The notes: a model not told the origin generated them from the sequence alone. A DNA stretch of 64,000 bases from Ulvibacterium sp. (GCF_028285715.1 NZ_JANQOO010000017.1:248001-312000), one strand, 5' to 3'; shown: positions 9,888 to 18,640, numbered from the stretch's first letter. A program made the numbers and translations.

Positions 9888-10010
9888 ATGAAACATACAA
9901 AGAAACAACGCAAAGAGAACTACAGCGCTACAGAAAGGTCTTTGACCCGTCACGAAAGCTGGAGGAATCACCGTAGGCACACCACATTGGCGTTAATACG
10001 GTTTTCTTAA
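9888..10010 (+). CDS. Putative 40-residue basic small protein
   Basis: ATG at 9888, stop at 10008-10010. The predicted peptide starts MKHTKKQRKENYS and ends TLALIRFS; it contains 4 Lys, 7 Arg and 4 His against 3 Glu, so it is strongly basic and could bind nucleic acid or the ribosome. A near-perfect rho-independent terminator follows 14 bp after the stop, marking a dedicated short transcription unit. I do not recognise the family. The alternative is a small non-coding RNA in which the open frame is incidental. The start is not preceded by a strong ribosome-binding site, which is normal in this phylum. Confidence 0.45.
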   Translation: MKHTKKQRKENYSATERSLTRHESWRNHRRHTTLALIRFS

Positions 10011-10023
10011 GAATAACAATGAG

Positions 10024-10050
10024 AAAAAGGGGGCTAAGCCCCCTTTTTTT
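10024..10050 (+). terminator. Strong rho-independent terminator, probably bidirectional
   Basis: AAAAAGGGGGC / GCCCCCTTTTTTT with a 3-nt loop. It follows the 40-codon ORF on the plus strand and also faces the stop of the convergent VOC gene (10076), so it can serve both. Confidence 0.85.
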
Positions 10051-10075
10051 ATGCAATCGGTTTTAGCTTTGGTTT

Positions 10076-10540
10076 TTATTCCACGGTCGGTTTGGTAAAG
10101 GTAACCAAATCAATTCCGATACCGTTTGGATCAACAATGGCAAAGTGCCGGTCCCCCCACGGTTCGTCCCTTATTTCAATAGCTATAGGCACTCCCTTGT
10201 CCTGAATTTTTTTATAGAGCCGGTCTACGTCTTCCACCTCTATGGTCAGATACATCCCATTTCCGTTAAACGGTTTTTGAAATATGGGCTTTTGGGTGGG
10301 ATGGTTAGGCTTTAAAAAACTCAATTCCGCTTGTTTGTTGGGGGTATGCATCAACAAGTAGAATTCATTTTCAAAGGTTACTCCAAAGCCGAGATTCCTT
10401 ATATAAAAATCCTTGGTTTCGGCTAATTTCTCCGTGATTACTCCCGCGTTTAGTTTCATAATATTTCCGTTTTTGTGTGGTGTTTGCGAAAATCCAATGC
10501 TAACGGCTCCTGCAAACAATAAAGTGATTAAAGTTTTCAT
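10076..10540 (-). CDS. Secreted VOC-family protein
   Basis: About 154 residues from the ATG at 10540, where a signal peptide begins ('MKTLITLLFAGAVSIGFSQ'); the frame is open further up but an upstream start would bury the signal. The mature part is a VOC fold: 'LNAGVITEKLAETKDFYIRN' at its start and 'GDRHFAIVDPNGIGIDLV' at the end. A periplasmic location is unusual for VOC enzymes, but such proteins occur in Flavobacteriia. A TANNTTTG-type box (minus strand, 10562-10569) lies about 20 bp upstream. It is downstream of an AraC-type regulator on the same strand and may be its target. Confidence 0.82.
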   Translation of the reverse strand: MKTLITLLFAGAVSIGFSQTPHKNGNIMKLNAGVITEKLAETKDFYIRNLGFGVTFENEFYLLMHTPNKQAELSFLKPNHPTQKPIFQKPFNGNGMYLTIEVEDVDRLYKKIQDKGVPIAIEIRDEPWGDRHFAIVDPNGIGIDLVTFTKPTVE

Positions 10541-10608
10541 ACCTTCTATTTTTGTATGAAACAAAGGTATTGGGGAGTCTTGGGGTACCATAGTAAAAAT
10601 CGGACATA

Positions 10609-11421
10609 TTAACGAAATGCCCGGGTCGGGGTAACGCCATAGAAATTCTTGAAATCCTTGATGAAGTGCGATTGGTCATAGAAGCCCACATCATAGAACA
10701 ACTTATTCTGCGTAAGGTTTTGTAGGGAAGGTTTGGCATTAAGAATGTTCTGAAAGCGCACCACCTTACTAAAGGTTTTGGGCGTTGTGCCGATATAATG
10801 ATTAAATATCCGTCTTAACTGTCTTGGGCTTATTCCGATATCCAACTCCGATTCCGTTTCCATAGTGCCCCAATTTTTTAAAATAAGGTACAATGCCTTG
10901 TACAGCCGATAATCCTTATCAAATTCCGCGGTACTAAAAACGCTACCCATTATCCGGTCTAAATGGACCGCTACCCAATTCAAATCCATATTTGGGGAAA
11001 CATGCTGTACCAGGCTTTTTGCAATTTTCGGTAAAACGAGTTCCAATCTTTCGACTTTGCTACTCAGCTCGAAAGCGTTAACCTGAAACAATTGCGGCAC
11101 CATGGAGGGAAAAAATCGAATACCGATATAATCAAAGGAGTTCTCCAAGGGAAATTCCGTGTATTCCTTACAAAAGCCCATGATGAAACTTTCGGAAATA
11201 TTTTGGTTGTTGAAAAAAATATCGATGCAACCATCCGCCACCACCCGATAATTGAATTGATGGGCAAGGGGTTCCAAAGTTTTTAACTGCCAGTAACAGT
11301 AGATGACGTTTCGTAAGGCGGGATCAGGCAAAATCTCCCGATAGGATACAATTTTAAACGAAGGGAGAATGGTGGGTTGTAACGGCCTGTACAGTTGTTT
11401 TATCGATTCAAATTCTTTCAC
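10609..11421 (-). CDS. AraC-family transcriptional regulator
   Basis: 270 residues. N-terminal part (1-150) resembles the DUF6597-like sensing domain found in many AraC proteins ('YREILPDPALRNVIYCYWQLK'; 'VVADGCIDIFFN'). The C-terminal ~100 residues hold the double helix-turn-helix, with 'ISPRQLRRIFNHYIGTTPKTF' as the first HTH and 'LFYDVGFYDQSHFIKDFKNF' followed by 'GVTPTRAF' as the second. The start codon is GTG (complement of CAC at 11419-11421). It is 69 bp upstream of the secreted VOC gene on the same strand, a pairing often seen for small detoxification genes. Confidence 0.88.
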   Translation of the reverse strand: MKEFESIKQLYRPLQPTILPSFKIVSYREILPDPALRNVIYCYWQLKTLEPLAHQFNYRVVADGCIDIFFNNQNISESFIMGFCKEYTEFPLENSFDYIGIRFFPSMVPQLFQVNAFELSSKVERLELVLPKIAKSLVQHVSPNMDLNWVAVHLDRIMGSVFSTAEFDKDYRLYKALYLILKNWGTMETESELDIGISPRQLRRIFNHYIGTTPKTFSKVVRFQNILNAKPSLQNLTQNKLFYDVGFYDQSHFIKDFKNFYGVTPTRAFR

Positions 11422-11509
11422 GCCCTAGTTTCATTTTCAAAAGATATTGATCTAGTGTCGATTTCCATATCAATTTTACTGATTCTAAATTGCATCCCAA
11501 GAATAGTAT

Positions 11510-12362
11510 TTATTCAATATGCATTGTTCTTAAGCCATTCAAATTTGCCTTCAGTACCAACTCCACATCCTTTTCCGCTACATGCCCTAGTATACCAAAA
11601 TCCCCGGTATACCCTTTGTCCAATAGTAATTGGATCATTTCTTTTTCATGATTACCCTTTCCTATGGGGAGAATTTTAGGTCCTTCCTTTCTAAGGCCAC
11701 TAAGGTTTACATACCAAAGATACGGTAACATAGTGTCCAACATTTCCGGGTACGCATCTATTTGATGGTGGGCGTGATGAAAGTTATAGACGAGACCCAA
11801 ATTCTTGTCCGGCAAGGCCTTGATGATTTGGATTTGATTCTTTGGCTCCCCAAACCAATCACCGTGATTGTACAAACCTATCTTACAGCCCAAGGTGGTT
11901 GCCCTTTTACTCAGGAAAGCTATCATTTCAGCTCCCTTGGCTATCGCTTCGGAATCGGATAGGTCTTCAAAAAAATTCGCGGCAAAACTTACCCAAATTT
12001 GTCCCTTGTAACCAACCTCATCTATTACTTTAAAGACCTTTTCGTTGGAGCCGCTTAATTTTCCCAAAGCGTCTGTGCGACCATCTATCCACATCCAAAC
12101 CGATATGACCTCGACTCCCTCTTTTTTTGCCAATCGCAATTCCCGAGCCATTTGGGGGAGATGCATCATAGGCGTACTTTGTAATCCCCATTTTTTTAAG
12201 CATGGCTATCCTGGCCTCTGGAGATCGTTCCAAACTATCATAGGGAACAATACACCAAGCATAAATGCTTTCGGTATCAATCCGTTGTGCCATTAACTCA
12301 TTTTTGCAGAAAACAACCAGTAAAACTAGGAATATCAGTGTTGGCCTTTTCAATTTCAACAT
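11510..12362 (-). pseudogene. Frameshifted sugar phosphate isomerase/epimerase (AP endonuclease 2 TIM barrel)
   Basis: Two overlapping frames together make one protein. The 5' piece (12362 down to ~12170) begins with a signal peptide ('LIFLVLLVVFCKNELMAQ') and continues 'IYAWCIVPYDSLERSPEARIAMLKKMGITKYAYD'-like family sequence; the 3' piece (~12169 to 11510) continues 'HLPQMARELRLAKKEGVEVISVW' through the barrel ('KIGLYNHGDWFGEP', 'LGLVYNFHHAHHQID') to a normal end. In relatives several residues link 'YAYD' to 'HLP', so I infer a small deletion of not-a-multiple-of-three bases at ~12165-12170. Family: periplasmic xylose-isomerase-like TIM barrels. Probably inactive unless the break is a sequencing error. 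Confidence 0.8.
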
Positions 12363-12366
12363 ATTT

Positions 12367-12804
12367 TCATTTACCTGGTTTAAAAAGTCCGATACCTGAA
12401 AATATAAAACCTAGGGCCAAAATCAAAGCCGATACCAGGTTTACTTCGGGAAAGGCAAAATTAACCGCATAGTCGGCCGCAATTCCCGCTAATAGAGCAA
12501 AAATGAACGCTACCAATAAAGCCCAAAAAACCCAAAGCACCCTATTAATCAGCCCTTTCCAAATAGCGATGAGCATCAACGCGTTTAAAGCTACAACGGA
12601 TAAATTGGCAAAAAGGCCGATAGAATCTACAGTAGCGAGCATATCAGGGCTCATGGATTGGATATCCTCTGCACTTAATATAGCGTACAACCCAGGTGGG
12701 TGTTCGCCCAAAAAAAGAATACCGACAACCACATACAACGAAGGAAAAAGATTTAGACCACTCCAAACACTTAGAACTATTGAACCTATTTTTAATGCAT
12801 CCAT
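12367..12804 (-). CDS. Four-helix membrane protein of unknown function
   Basis: 145 residues with four hydrophobic segments (about 6-33, 64-86, 92-115, 120-140) and almost no soluble part, so an inner-membrane protein. I do not recognise a family. Its stop lies 4 bp before the start of the frameshifted isomerase gene, so the two are co-transcribed. A TANNTTTG-type box (minus strand, 12829-12836) lies 25 bp upstream of the ATG. Confidence 0.7.
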   Translation of the reverse strand: MDALKIGSIVLSVWSGLNLFPSLYVVVGILFLGEHPPGLYAILSAEDIQSMSPDMLATVDSIGLFANLSVVALNALMLIAIWKGLINRVLWVFWALLVAFIFALLAGIAADYAVNFAFPEVNLVSALILALGFIFSGIGLFKPGK

Positions 12805-12867
12805 ACTTATTTACAATGTGCTAGTTTTCAAATATAAGGTTGGGGTTTATGTATTGTTGGTGTTGGT

Positions 12868-13908
12868 TTATTCCATCTCTTTTAGCCAATAGGCCATGGT
12901 ATCCAGAAAACCATCGCATCTTTTATAAGGTAAATCATGGTCTTGCATTTCATAAAAACCTCCGGTTTCGCACTGGAACAGATTGTGGTTACAATTAGGA
13001 AACGAAGTAATGGTCAAGTCTGTATGGGATGCCAATGTGCTTTCGTATAAAGCCTTGGTTTTTTGCCAATCCACATTCATATCATTTTCGCCAAATAAGG
13101 CCAATACGGGGCAATTTATGTTCGAAAGGACGGCCTCAAAATCCGTAACATATACCTGTAAGCCAGTTTTCTTATCGAGTTTTTCCTTCATAAACGTGGG
13201 TTGGTAGGCGTAGTAGGCTTCTTCGGTGATACCCCCATTGGTAAACCTTAGCCAAAACTGATTCTTCCTTAGGTTGGGTGTGGCGTCTTGGTAGGTTTTA
13301 AAACTTCCCCCAGAATGACTGATTCTAACGCCCTCCAACCATTCATCTACAATGATATCCACGGAATCCTTGAGATGTCCGTTGATTTGTAGGTTCTGTT
13401 GGAGCAGATACTTAAAATTTTCCTTCGCATCCACACCACTTACGGTAATCCAAAACGCAATGTCTCTATACTGGTTTATTACAATCGGATTTATCCACCC
13501 TGCCCTACTGATGCCCCATAAGCCAATTTTATCGGATCCCGGTATTTGTTTCTTTTTCAGGGTGTGGATGGCCGCAATTACCTCCAAAGCACTGTGCTGT
13601 ATAGATTGATTATTGTTGAAAGTGCCACCGCTTTTACCGCACCCCATTTTATCCCACATATAGGTACTGTAGCCTGCTTTTACCAAAGTTTCCCGAACGT
13701 CGGAATACCACTCCTGGGCCACGGCATTCGTTCTTCCCGATCCATGGACGATGAGTACTATTCCTTTGGAGTTGGCATCTTGGGGAATAGTCAACACCCC
13801 ATTTAGAGGAACCCCCTCAAATTTAAAATCCAGGATTTCCTTTTTGATCTGGGCCTTTGAGTTAAGCCCAATAAGAAGTAGTGCCAACAAAGTAACTATT
13901 CGCTTCAT
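12868..13908 (-). CDS. Secreted alpha/beta hydrolase
   Basis: 346 residues, signal peptide to about residue 20 ('ALLLIGLNSKAQ'). Oxyanion 'VHGSGRTNAVAQEW' (54-67), nucleophile elbow G-I-S-R-A with Ser134, acid 'FGENDMNVDW' with Asp276 and 'NCNHNLFQ' with His308 complete a plausible triad. The overall pattern (DKMGCGKSGG at 86-95, CxxMAYWL-type C-terminus) matches the periplasmic dienelactone-hydrolase-like or acyl-CoA-thioester-hydrolase-like esterases of Bacteroidota. Substrate unknown. It stands upstream of the small membrane protein gene on the same strand, about 60 bp apart. Confidence 0.85.
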   Translation of the reverse strand: MKRIVTLLALLLIGLNSKAQIKKEILDFKFEGVPLNGVLTIPQDANSKGIVLIVHGSGRTNAVAQEWYSDVRETLVKAGYSTYMWDKMGCGKSGGTFNNNQSIQHSALEVIAAIHTLKKKQIPGSDKIGLWGISRAGWINPIVINQYRDIAFWITVSGVDAKENFKYLLQQNLQINGHLKDSVDIIVDEWLEGVRISHSGGSFKTYQDATPNLRKNQFWLRFTNGGITEEAYYAYQPTFMKEKLDKKTGLQVYVTDFEAVLSNINCPVLALFGENDMNVDWQKTKALYESTLASHTDLTITSFPNCNHNLFQCETGGFYEMQDHDLPYKRCDGFLDTMAYWLKEME

Positions 13909-14001
13909 TCGTAGCTCACATTTACTGTAATGCAGAGAAACATCATAGGTTGAACTTTTCCAAACTTGTCCAAGATAAAAATTTTGGGGGCTTTCTCTGC
14001 C

Positions 14002-15291
14002 CTATTGTTTGGGTACTCCGTTACGCCCGATTTTTTTGTATAGCCATTCTATGATAAAACATAGGGCAACGATTGATATTGCGACTATTACCCCCGTTTT
14101 ATTGGTTGAAAACTGCTGACTTATAAGAATTATAAGAGCTATAGTACACAACAGAAATCCCAAAAACGGAATGACCTTATTTCCTTTAACCTCAGCATGT
14201 AGCTTAAATCCAACATAATTTACAATCGCAAAAATCAATAGAAAACCAATACTTCCCGCTGTTGAAATACTTTCAAGATTCAAGAGATTTGCAACGATTA
14301 TGGTAATGATCGCGGTTATCATTAACCCAATGGGTTGATTCCATAATTTACTGGTCAGGTGATGGGGCAACTCCCCGTCCTCCGCTATTTCATAGCTGAC
14401 TCTGCTACCGCCCAAAAGCGAGGCATTGATAGCTGAAAACGTTGATATGAGCGCAGCAATGGTTATAATGGTAAAACCGACTTTTCCGAGCATAGGTTTT
14501 GCCGCTTCGGCCAATACATAATCCTGAGCCGTCGCAATTTCCTTAAATGGCAGGGAACCCACTGTTACCAAAGCAATGATTACATAAAGCAAAATAACAA
14601 ATAGTACAGAGTAATAGTAGGCCCTAGGGGTGTTCTTTTTAGGGTTTTCAATGTCCGGTGCCGCATTTGCTATTAACTCAAATCCTTCATAGGCGACGAA
14701 AATTACCATACCTCCCGTTAGCAATTTTATAGGTGTTTCCCAATTTGAAATGGAAAGTTGTGCAAGATTTGGATTTCCCATCAGGCCGTAAATTCCGATG
14801 AACACAAACGAAAGCAGTATAACAAGCTTTATGGCAACCGCGTAGGACTCGATTTTACCCACAACCTTAATACTATAATAATTGATGGCCGTTGCCAGGA
14901 TGATGATAAGACTGGCATAGATATGGAAATCGGTTGATGTATCGAGTATTGAAAAAAGATTGGGTGCGTATGAACCAAAAGCCGATGCGTACAGGGAAAG
15001 CATAATGATATAGCTTACCCATAAAAGGTTATTTGCGCCTCCACTAAAAATTGTCTTTCCAAAACCCTGATTGATGAATTTTACCGTTCCCCCAGGATCG
15101 GGGTAGGTCAAAGAGAGTTTTACATAGCTATAGGATGTAATTAGGGCTAAAAATCCAGCAAATAAAAAGGCAATGGGCGTTCCCCCTCGAGCAAGCGAAA
15201 CCGCCAACCCCAATACAGCAAAGATTCCGCCGCCTACCATACCTCCTATTCCAATGGACATGGCTTCTTTCAACCCTATTTTTTTACTCAT
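14002..15291 (-). CDS. APC-superfamily amino acid permease
   Basis: 429 residues with about twelve membrane helices. The opening 'GLKEAMSIGIGGMVGGGIF' is the first helix signature of APC permeases, with the GxG substrate backbone-binding motif; 'VAYEGFELIANAAPDIENPKKNTPRA' (in outline: the YEGFE helix 6 segment followed by the PKKN loop) is also typical. It should import amino acids or related amines by proton symport across the inner membrane. It diverges from the marR gene, whose operator lies in the shared intergenic region, so the permease may be part of that regulon. Confidence 0.88.
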   Translation of the reverse strand: MSKKIGLKEAMSIGIGGMVGGGIFAVLGLAVSLARGGTPIAFLFAGFLALITSYSYVKLSLTYPDPGGTVKFINQGFGKTIFSGGANNLLWVSYIIMLSLYASAFGSYAPNLFSILDTSTDFHIYASLIIILATAINYYSIKVVGKIESYAVAIKLVILLSFVFIGIYGLMGNPNLAQLSISNWETPIKLLTGGMVIFVAYEGFELIANAAPDIENPKKNTPRAYYYSVLFVILLYVIIALVTVGSLPFKEIATAQDYVLAEAAKPMLGKVGFTIITIAALISTFSAINASLLGGSRVSYEIAEDGELPHHLTSKLWNQPIGLMITAIITIIVANLLNLESISTAGSIGFLLIFAIVNYVGFKLHAEVKGNKVIPFLGFLLCTIALIILISQQFSTNKTGVIVAISIVALCFIIEWLYKKIGRNGVPKQ

Positions 15292-15454
15292 TTTTGCCCT
15301 TTTTCATTTTGCCCACTTGATACCATAAATTATCCCATCCATACTTTTTACAGGCATACTGCGAATGTAGCATTTTTTCAATCGGAATATATATTTGCAA
15401 AAAGGATCGGCTATACGTCGTATGAGAACATCTGGGTATCAATTGAGATAAAAG

Positions 15455-15492
15455 TTGTATATAGTTGATATATCAATTATATTTGTATCAAT
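15455..15492 (+). promoter_or_regulatory. marR promoter with palindromic operator
   Basis: A TTG (15455-15457), 20 bases and TATATTTG (15478-15485) fit the Bacteroidota -33/-7 promoter (TTG-N19/20-TANNTTTG). Between the two elements lies a perfect 12-bp palindrome TTGATATATCAA (15465-15476). The heptamer TATCAAT occurs at 15437, 15471 and 15486. The position is that of an autorepression site. The -7 box ends 5 bp before the ATG at 15491, so the transcript may be leaderless. Confidence 0.5.
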
Positions 15493-15964
15493 GAAAAAGA
15501 CAGAGACTATACCCCGCTTGGAAAGCGTGCTTTTCTATGTAATGGAAAAAACCATTAAATCGTACCGACAATTTGCCCAACGTAACTTGAACAGCTTAAA
15601 AAGGGACCTGACCATAGATCAGTGGTTGGTCCTAAAGACCCTTTACGACAATCCCAAATTAACCCAAAGGGAAATCGCCGAGCGCGTATTCAAGGACCAT
15701 GCCTCCATTACCCGAATGATAGACCTCTTGGTCAACAAGGGATTTTTGGAAAGATCCTTGAATCCCAAAGACCGTCGCCGTTACGCCCTGGAACTCACCT
15801 CAATGGGAAAAATGGCACAACAGGAATCCATACCTATTATTATGGAGAATAGGGCCACGGCCCTAAAAGGCCTTACTACCGAGGAAGTAGAAACCCTACG
15901 CCACCTATTACAACGCATCACCGACAATTGTCATCATACACATCAAAAAACGAAACAATCATGA
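15491..15964 (+). CDS. MarR-family transcriptional regulator
   Basis: 157 residues from the ATG at 15491; an upstream in-frame ATG at 15455 lies inside the promoter and is rejected. The winged helix is clear: 'LTIDQWLVLKTLYDN', recognition helix region 'TQREIAERVFKDHASITRMID' (outline) and wing 'LERSLNPKDRRRYALELT' with the DxRRxxLxLT signature. MarR proteins are dimeric repressors that release DNA on ligand binding. The stop codon overlaps the start of the next gene (ATGA at 15961-15964), so the regulator and the S41 protease are translationally coupled. Confidence 0.92.
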   Translation: MKKTETIPRLESVLFYVMEKTIKSYRQFAQRNLNSLKRDLTIDQWLVLKTLYDNPKLTQREIAERVFKDHASITRMIDLLVNKGFLERSLNPKDRRRYALELTSMGKMAQQESIPIIMENRATALKGLTTEEVETLRHLLQRITDNCHHTHQKTKQS

Positions 15965-17295
15965 AGCGAATCCGAATTCTTTTTCTGCCGTTCCTAGTTG
16001 GAATGGTCCTGGCCTGTCCGGCCCAAAACAACGACAATAGTATTTCCGACCAAGAAAAAAGACAGGTCGTCGACTCCATTTCCACCATTTTGGAGACCAG
16101 TTATGTTTTTCCGGAAACCGCCCTTAAAATGAGCGATTTTCTAAAAACCCAACTTCAGGACAACAACTATGCGAAGATTAAGGGCGCCCAAGAATTCGCC
16201 CAGAAGCTTACCGAGGATATCCAATCTGTAAGCAAGGATCTACACCTGAGGGTACGCTTTGATCCCGAGGGTATTGCCCGAAGGCGAAATGCCGAACTTT
16301 CGGCAACTGACAGTGTCGCCCTTGCAGAACGCCAGTTACGCAATAACAGACGCTCCAACTATGGGTTTCGGGAGGTAAAGATCCTGGACGGGAACATCGG
16401 ATATTTGAACCTTAGCGGTTTTTTTGGTGTGGACAAGGAGGCTGGTGCGGCGGCCGCGGCAACCATGAATTTTTTGAGCAATACCGATGCCCTGATCATT
16501 GACCTTCGCCGGAACGGGGGCGGGAGTCCGGCCATGATCCAACTGATCACCAGCTATTTATACGGACCGGAAAGGGTACATCTCAACAATTTTTACAATA
16601 GGGCCAATGATGAACAAACGCAGACCTGGACACTACCCTACGTACCCGGAAAGCGCAGACCGGATGTTCCCGTTTACGTGCTCACCAGTAGCAGTACGTT
16701 CTCCGCGGCCGAAGAGTTCAGCTATAACCTTCGCAACCTGGAACGGGCCACTTTGATCGGAGAGGTTACCGGTGGTGGTGCACATCCCGGGGGAACGCAA
16801 ATTGCCACGGAACGTTTTGCCATTTTTGTCCCGGACGGCAGGGCCATTAATCCCATTACCCAGACAAATTGGGAAGGCACGGGCGTAGAACCCCATATTA
16901 AGGTCCCGGCAGAGGATGCCCTGGAAACGGCCAAACTTAAGGCCCTGGAGATGCTGTTACAAAAGAATGCAGGGCAAGAGGGCACTTTTTTCCTCCAATG
17001 GGCCATGGAAGGTATTCAATCGCAAATGGAACCGGTGACCGTAAATCAAAAGACCCTGAAATCCTATGTGGGTCATTACGGCCCCAGAAAGATTCATTTT
17101 AAAGAGGGTACGCTCTACTATCAAAGGGAGGGAAACACGGAATACCAGCTTATTCCCATGTCCCAAAACAAATTTCGAATAGCGGAAGTCCCTGCATTTC
17201 GTATTGAAATGCTGGAGGAAAATGGGAAAGTCACAGGGATAAAGGGACTTTATGACAACGGACGGACGGACCAGAATACCAGGACGGGAAAGTAA
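15961..17295 (+). CDS. S41-family peptidase, probable lipoprotein
   Basis: 444 residues. The signal ends in a lipobox-like V-L-A-C with Cys19, suggesting a lipid anchor. Residues ~28-110 are the N-terminal helical domain of IRBP/tricorn-type S41 proteins. 'LIIDLRRNGGGSP' (178-189) and 'SSSTFSAAEEF' (243-253, candidate nucleophile Ser248) define the catalytic core; 'GEVTGGGAHPGG' follows. A ~100-residue C-terminal domain is a beta barrel-like extension ('GHYGPRKIHFKEGTLYYQ'). No PDZ domain is visible. It likely cleaves peptides or proteins at the periplasmic face. Start overlaps the marR stop. Confidence 0.88.
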   Translation: MKRIRILFLPFLVGMVLACPAQNNDNSISDQEKRQVVDSISTILETSYVFPETALKMSDFLKTQLQDNNYAKIKGAQEFAQKLTEDIQSVSKDLHLRVRFDPEGIARRRNAELSATDSVALAERQLRNNRRSNYGFREVKILDGNIGYLNLSGFFGVDKEAGAAAAATMNFLSNTDALIIDLRRNGGGSPAMIQLITSYLYGPERVHLNNFYNRANDEQTQTWTLPYVPGKRRPDVPVYVLTSSSTFSAAEEFSYNLRNLERATLIGEVTGGGAHPGGTQIATERFAIFVPDGRAINPITQTNWEGTGVEPHIKVPAEDALETAKLKALEMLLQKNAGQEGTFFLQWAMEGIQSQMEPVTVNQKTLKSYVGHYGPRKIHFKEGTLYYQREGNTEYQLIPMSQNKFRIAEVPAFRIEMLEENGKVTGIKGLYDNGRTDQNTRTGK

Positions 17296-17364
17296 AGACC
17301 TCCACAATATGCCCTGCTTAGATGGGATATTGGATTGGAAACTGGGACATTTAGGGCCAATTAT

Positions 17365-17396
17365 AAAACACCTGAGCCTAAGGCTTCAGGTGTTTT
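17365..17396. terminator. Bidirectional rho-independent terminator
   Basis: AAAACACCTGAGCC (17365-17378) pairs with GGCTTCAGGTGTTTT (17382-17396) over a 3-nt loop, with A and T tracts on both sides. It ends the marR-S41 transcript and the convergent YHS transcript. Confidence 0.85.
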
Positions 17397-17418
17397 GATT
17401 TTAAAGGATTTACCAGTA

Positions 17419-17877
17419 TTATTTCATGCGTAGCTTTTTCCAATTGGTATCCGCTTTGGTCACCAGTTCCTTATGGTTGCCGGCCAACCATAACTGTTGT
17501 GCATCTACTTCCAAATCATAAAGAAACAAATAGTATTTGCTATCTTTTACCACAAATTTATTGGGATCTATTCTAAACTTTGCCCCAACGGAAACCCCAA
17601 AAGCACAATACCCCCCATATTCCGGCAAATACTTCTTAGGGTTTGCTTCAAAGGTTTTTTTCTGTTCTTCACTTGTGAAGTAATATTTTATCCCATCATG
17701 GGTTGTCTGATATTCCTTTAATCCCTTTTGGGCAATGCCCAGATCTAGATAGGATACCGGACTATACCCCTGTAGGGCTATTTTGCTGTCATCCGTATTA
17801 ATTGCGGTTTTAAGATTTTGTGCTAAACCCAATGATGAAATGAATAGCATGGCTGCTAGTATTGATAATGATTTCAT
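17419..17877 (-). CDS. Secreted YHS-domain protein
   Basis: 152 residues, signal peptide to about residue 20 ('LFISSLGLAQ'). The body matches the YHS family: 'ALQGYSPVSYLDLGIAQKG' near the start, 'HDGIKYYFTSEEQKKTFEANP' (outline) and 'KYLPEYGGYCAFGVSVG', where the Tyr-Cys lies at the usual metal-binding position. Members of this secreted group are common in Bacteroidota and are thought to bind heavy metals or heme; function is not established. It is the last gene of a minus-strand run with the SPW, SnoaL and Crp genes. Confidence 0.85.
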   Translation of the reverse strand: MKSLSILAAMLFISSLGLAQNLKTAINTDDSKIALQGYSPVSYLDLGIAQKGLKEYQTTHDGIKYYFTSEEQKKTFEANPKKYLPEYGGYCAFGVSVGAKFRIDPNKFVVKDSKYYLFLYDLEVDAQQLWLAGNHKELVTKADTNWKKLRMK

Positions 17878-17922
17878 GATTATTATTTTAAATTTTAATA
17901 GTAGTAATGAATTGTTTTGACT

Positions 17923-18282
17923 TTAGGTGTGTATCGCCATTTCCGGTTTATGTAAACTAACTACGGCCAAGACCGCGGCACCGTTTATCCAATAGAAATA
18001 AGCATCCAGCCCTTCAAACGAGAATACGAAGGGAGCCACTATAAATACGATTCCCACCAAGGCATCTACAATTAAATGTCCCTTATAGGAAACGATGCGA
18101 TATAACCCCAACTGATGATCGGTCAAGATCGTGAGAACAAAGGCCGCAATTCCCGTAATGACAGAGAGTTGCCAAGCCAAAGGGTTGGAACCTCCTAAGC
18201 CCAGTACAAAGGGTAAAACGATAAGTGCAACGGCTACCGGGTAATCCAGATAGGCATGCATTTTTTTGGTTACAAATCCCAT
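17923..18282 (-). CDS. SPW-repeat membrane protein
   Basis: 119 residues with four hydrophobic helices. 'KKMHAYLDYPVAVALIVLPFVLGLGG' (outline) and a second related unit 'SYKGHLIVDALVGIVFIVAPFVF' fit the two-repeat SPW family (named for Ser-Pro-Trp, here degenerate). Inner-membrane protein of unknown function. Its start lies 4 bp after the stop of the SnoaL-like gene, so it is co-transcribed. Confidence 0.75.
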   Translation of the reverse strand: MGFVTKKMHAYLDYPVAVALIVLPFVLGLGGSNPLAWQLSVITGIAAFVLTILTDHQLGLYRIVSYKGHLIVDALVGIVFIVAPFVFSFEGLDAYFYWINGAAVLAVVSLHKPEMAIHT

Positions 18283-18286
18283 AACC

Positions 18287-18640
18287 TTAAGCTTTAAAGT
18301 ATTGTTCCTCTACAATCTGTCCATTTTCCCAAACCGTGCGGAGTATCTCGTGCCATAAAATTTTGCTCCCGTCCTTCATATCAAAGTCAAAAGTGAACTC
18401 CGCGAAGGAAATATCCCCATGCAATGACGCATTGTGTAGGGTAATGCCGTTTACCTTGGAAATGGCATCGGCAAAACCCTGCATTTTGGCCAGCATTTCA
18501 GATTTTCCGATGGTTGCAGTACCATCAAAATCATGGGTCCTGGCATCGGAAGCGAAGTACTTTTCCGTAGCTTTTACGATTTGCCCTTTTTTTACCATCT
18601 CGTTCTTTGCCGAGAAGATTTCATTTAATGATTGTTCCAT
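18287..18640 (-). CDS. SnoaL/NTF2-like protein
   Basis: 117 residues of the NTF2-like cone fold ('EKYFASDARTHDFDGTATIGKSEM', outline; 'FTFDFDMKDGSKILWHEILRTVWENGQIVEEQYFKA' end). These small proteins bind hydrophobic ligands or act as isomerases; substrate unknown. It is the first gene of the compact SnoaL-SPW-YHS group, 101 bp downstream of a Crp-like regulator on the same strand. Confidence 0.78.
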   Translation of the reverse strand: MEQSLNEIFSAKNEMVKKGQIVKATEKYFASDARTHDFDGTATIGKSEMLAKMQGFADAISKVNGITLHNASLHGDISFAEFTFDFDMKDGSKILWHEILRTVWENGQIVEEQYFKA

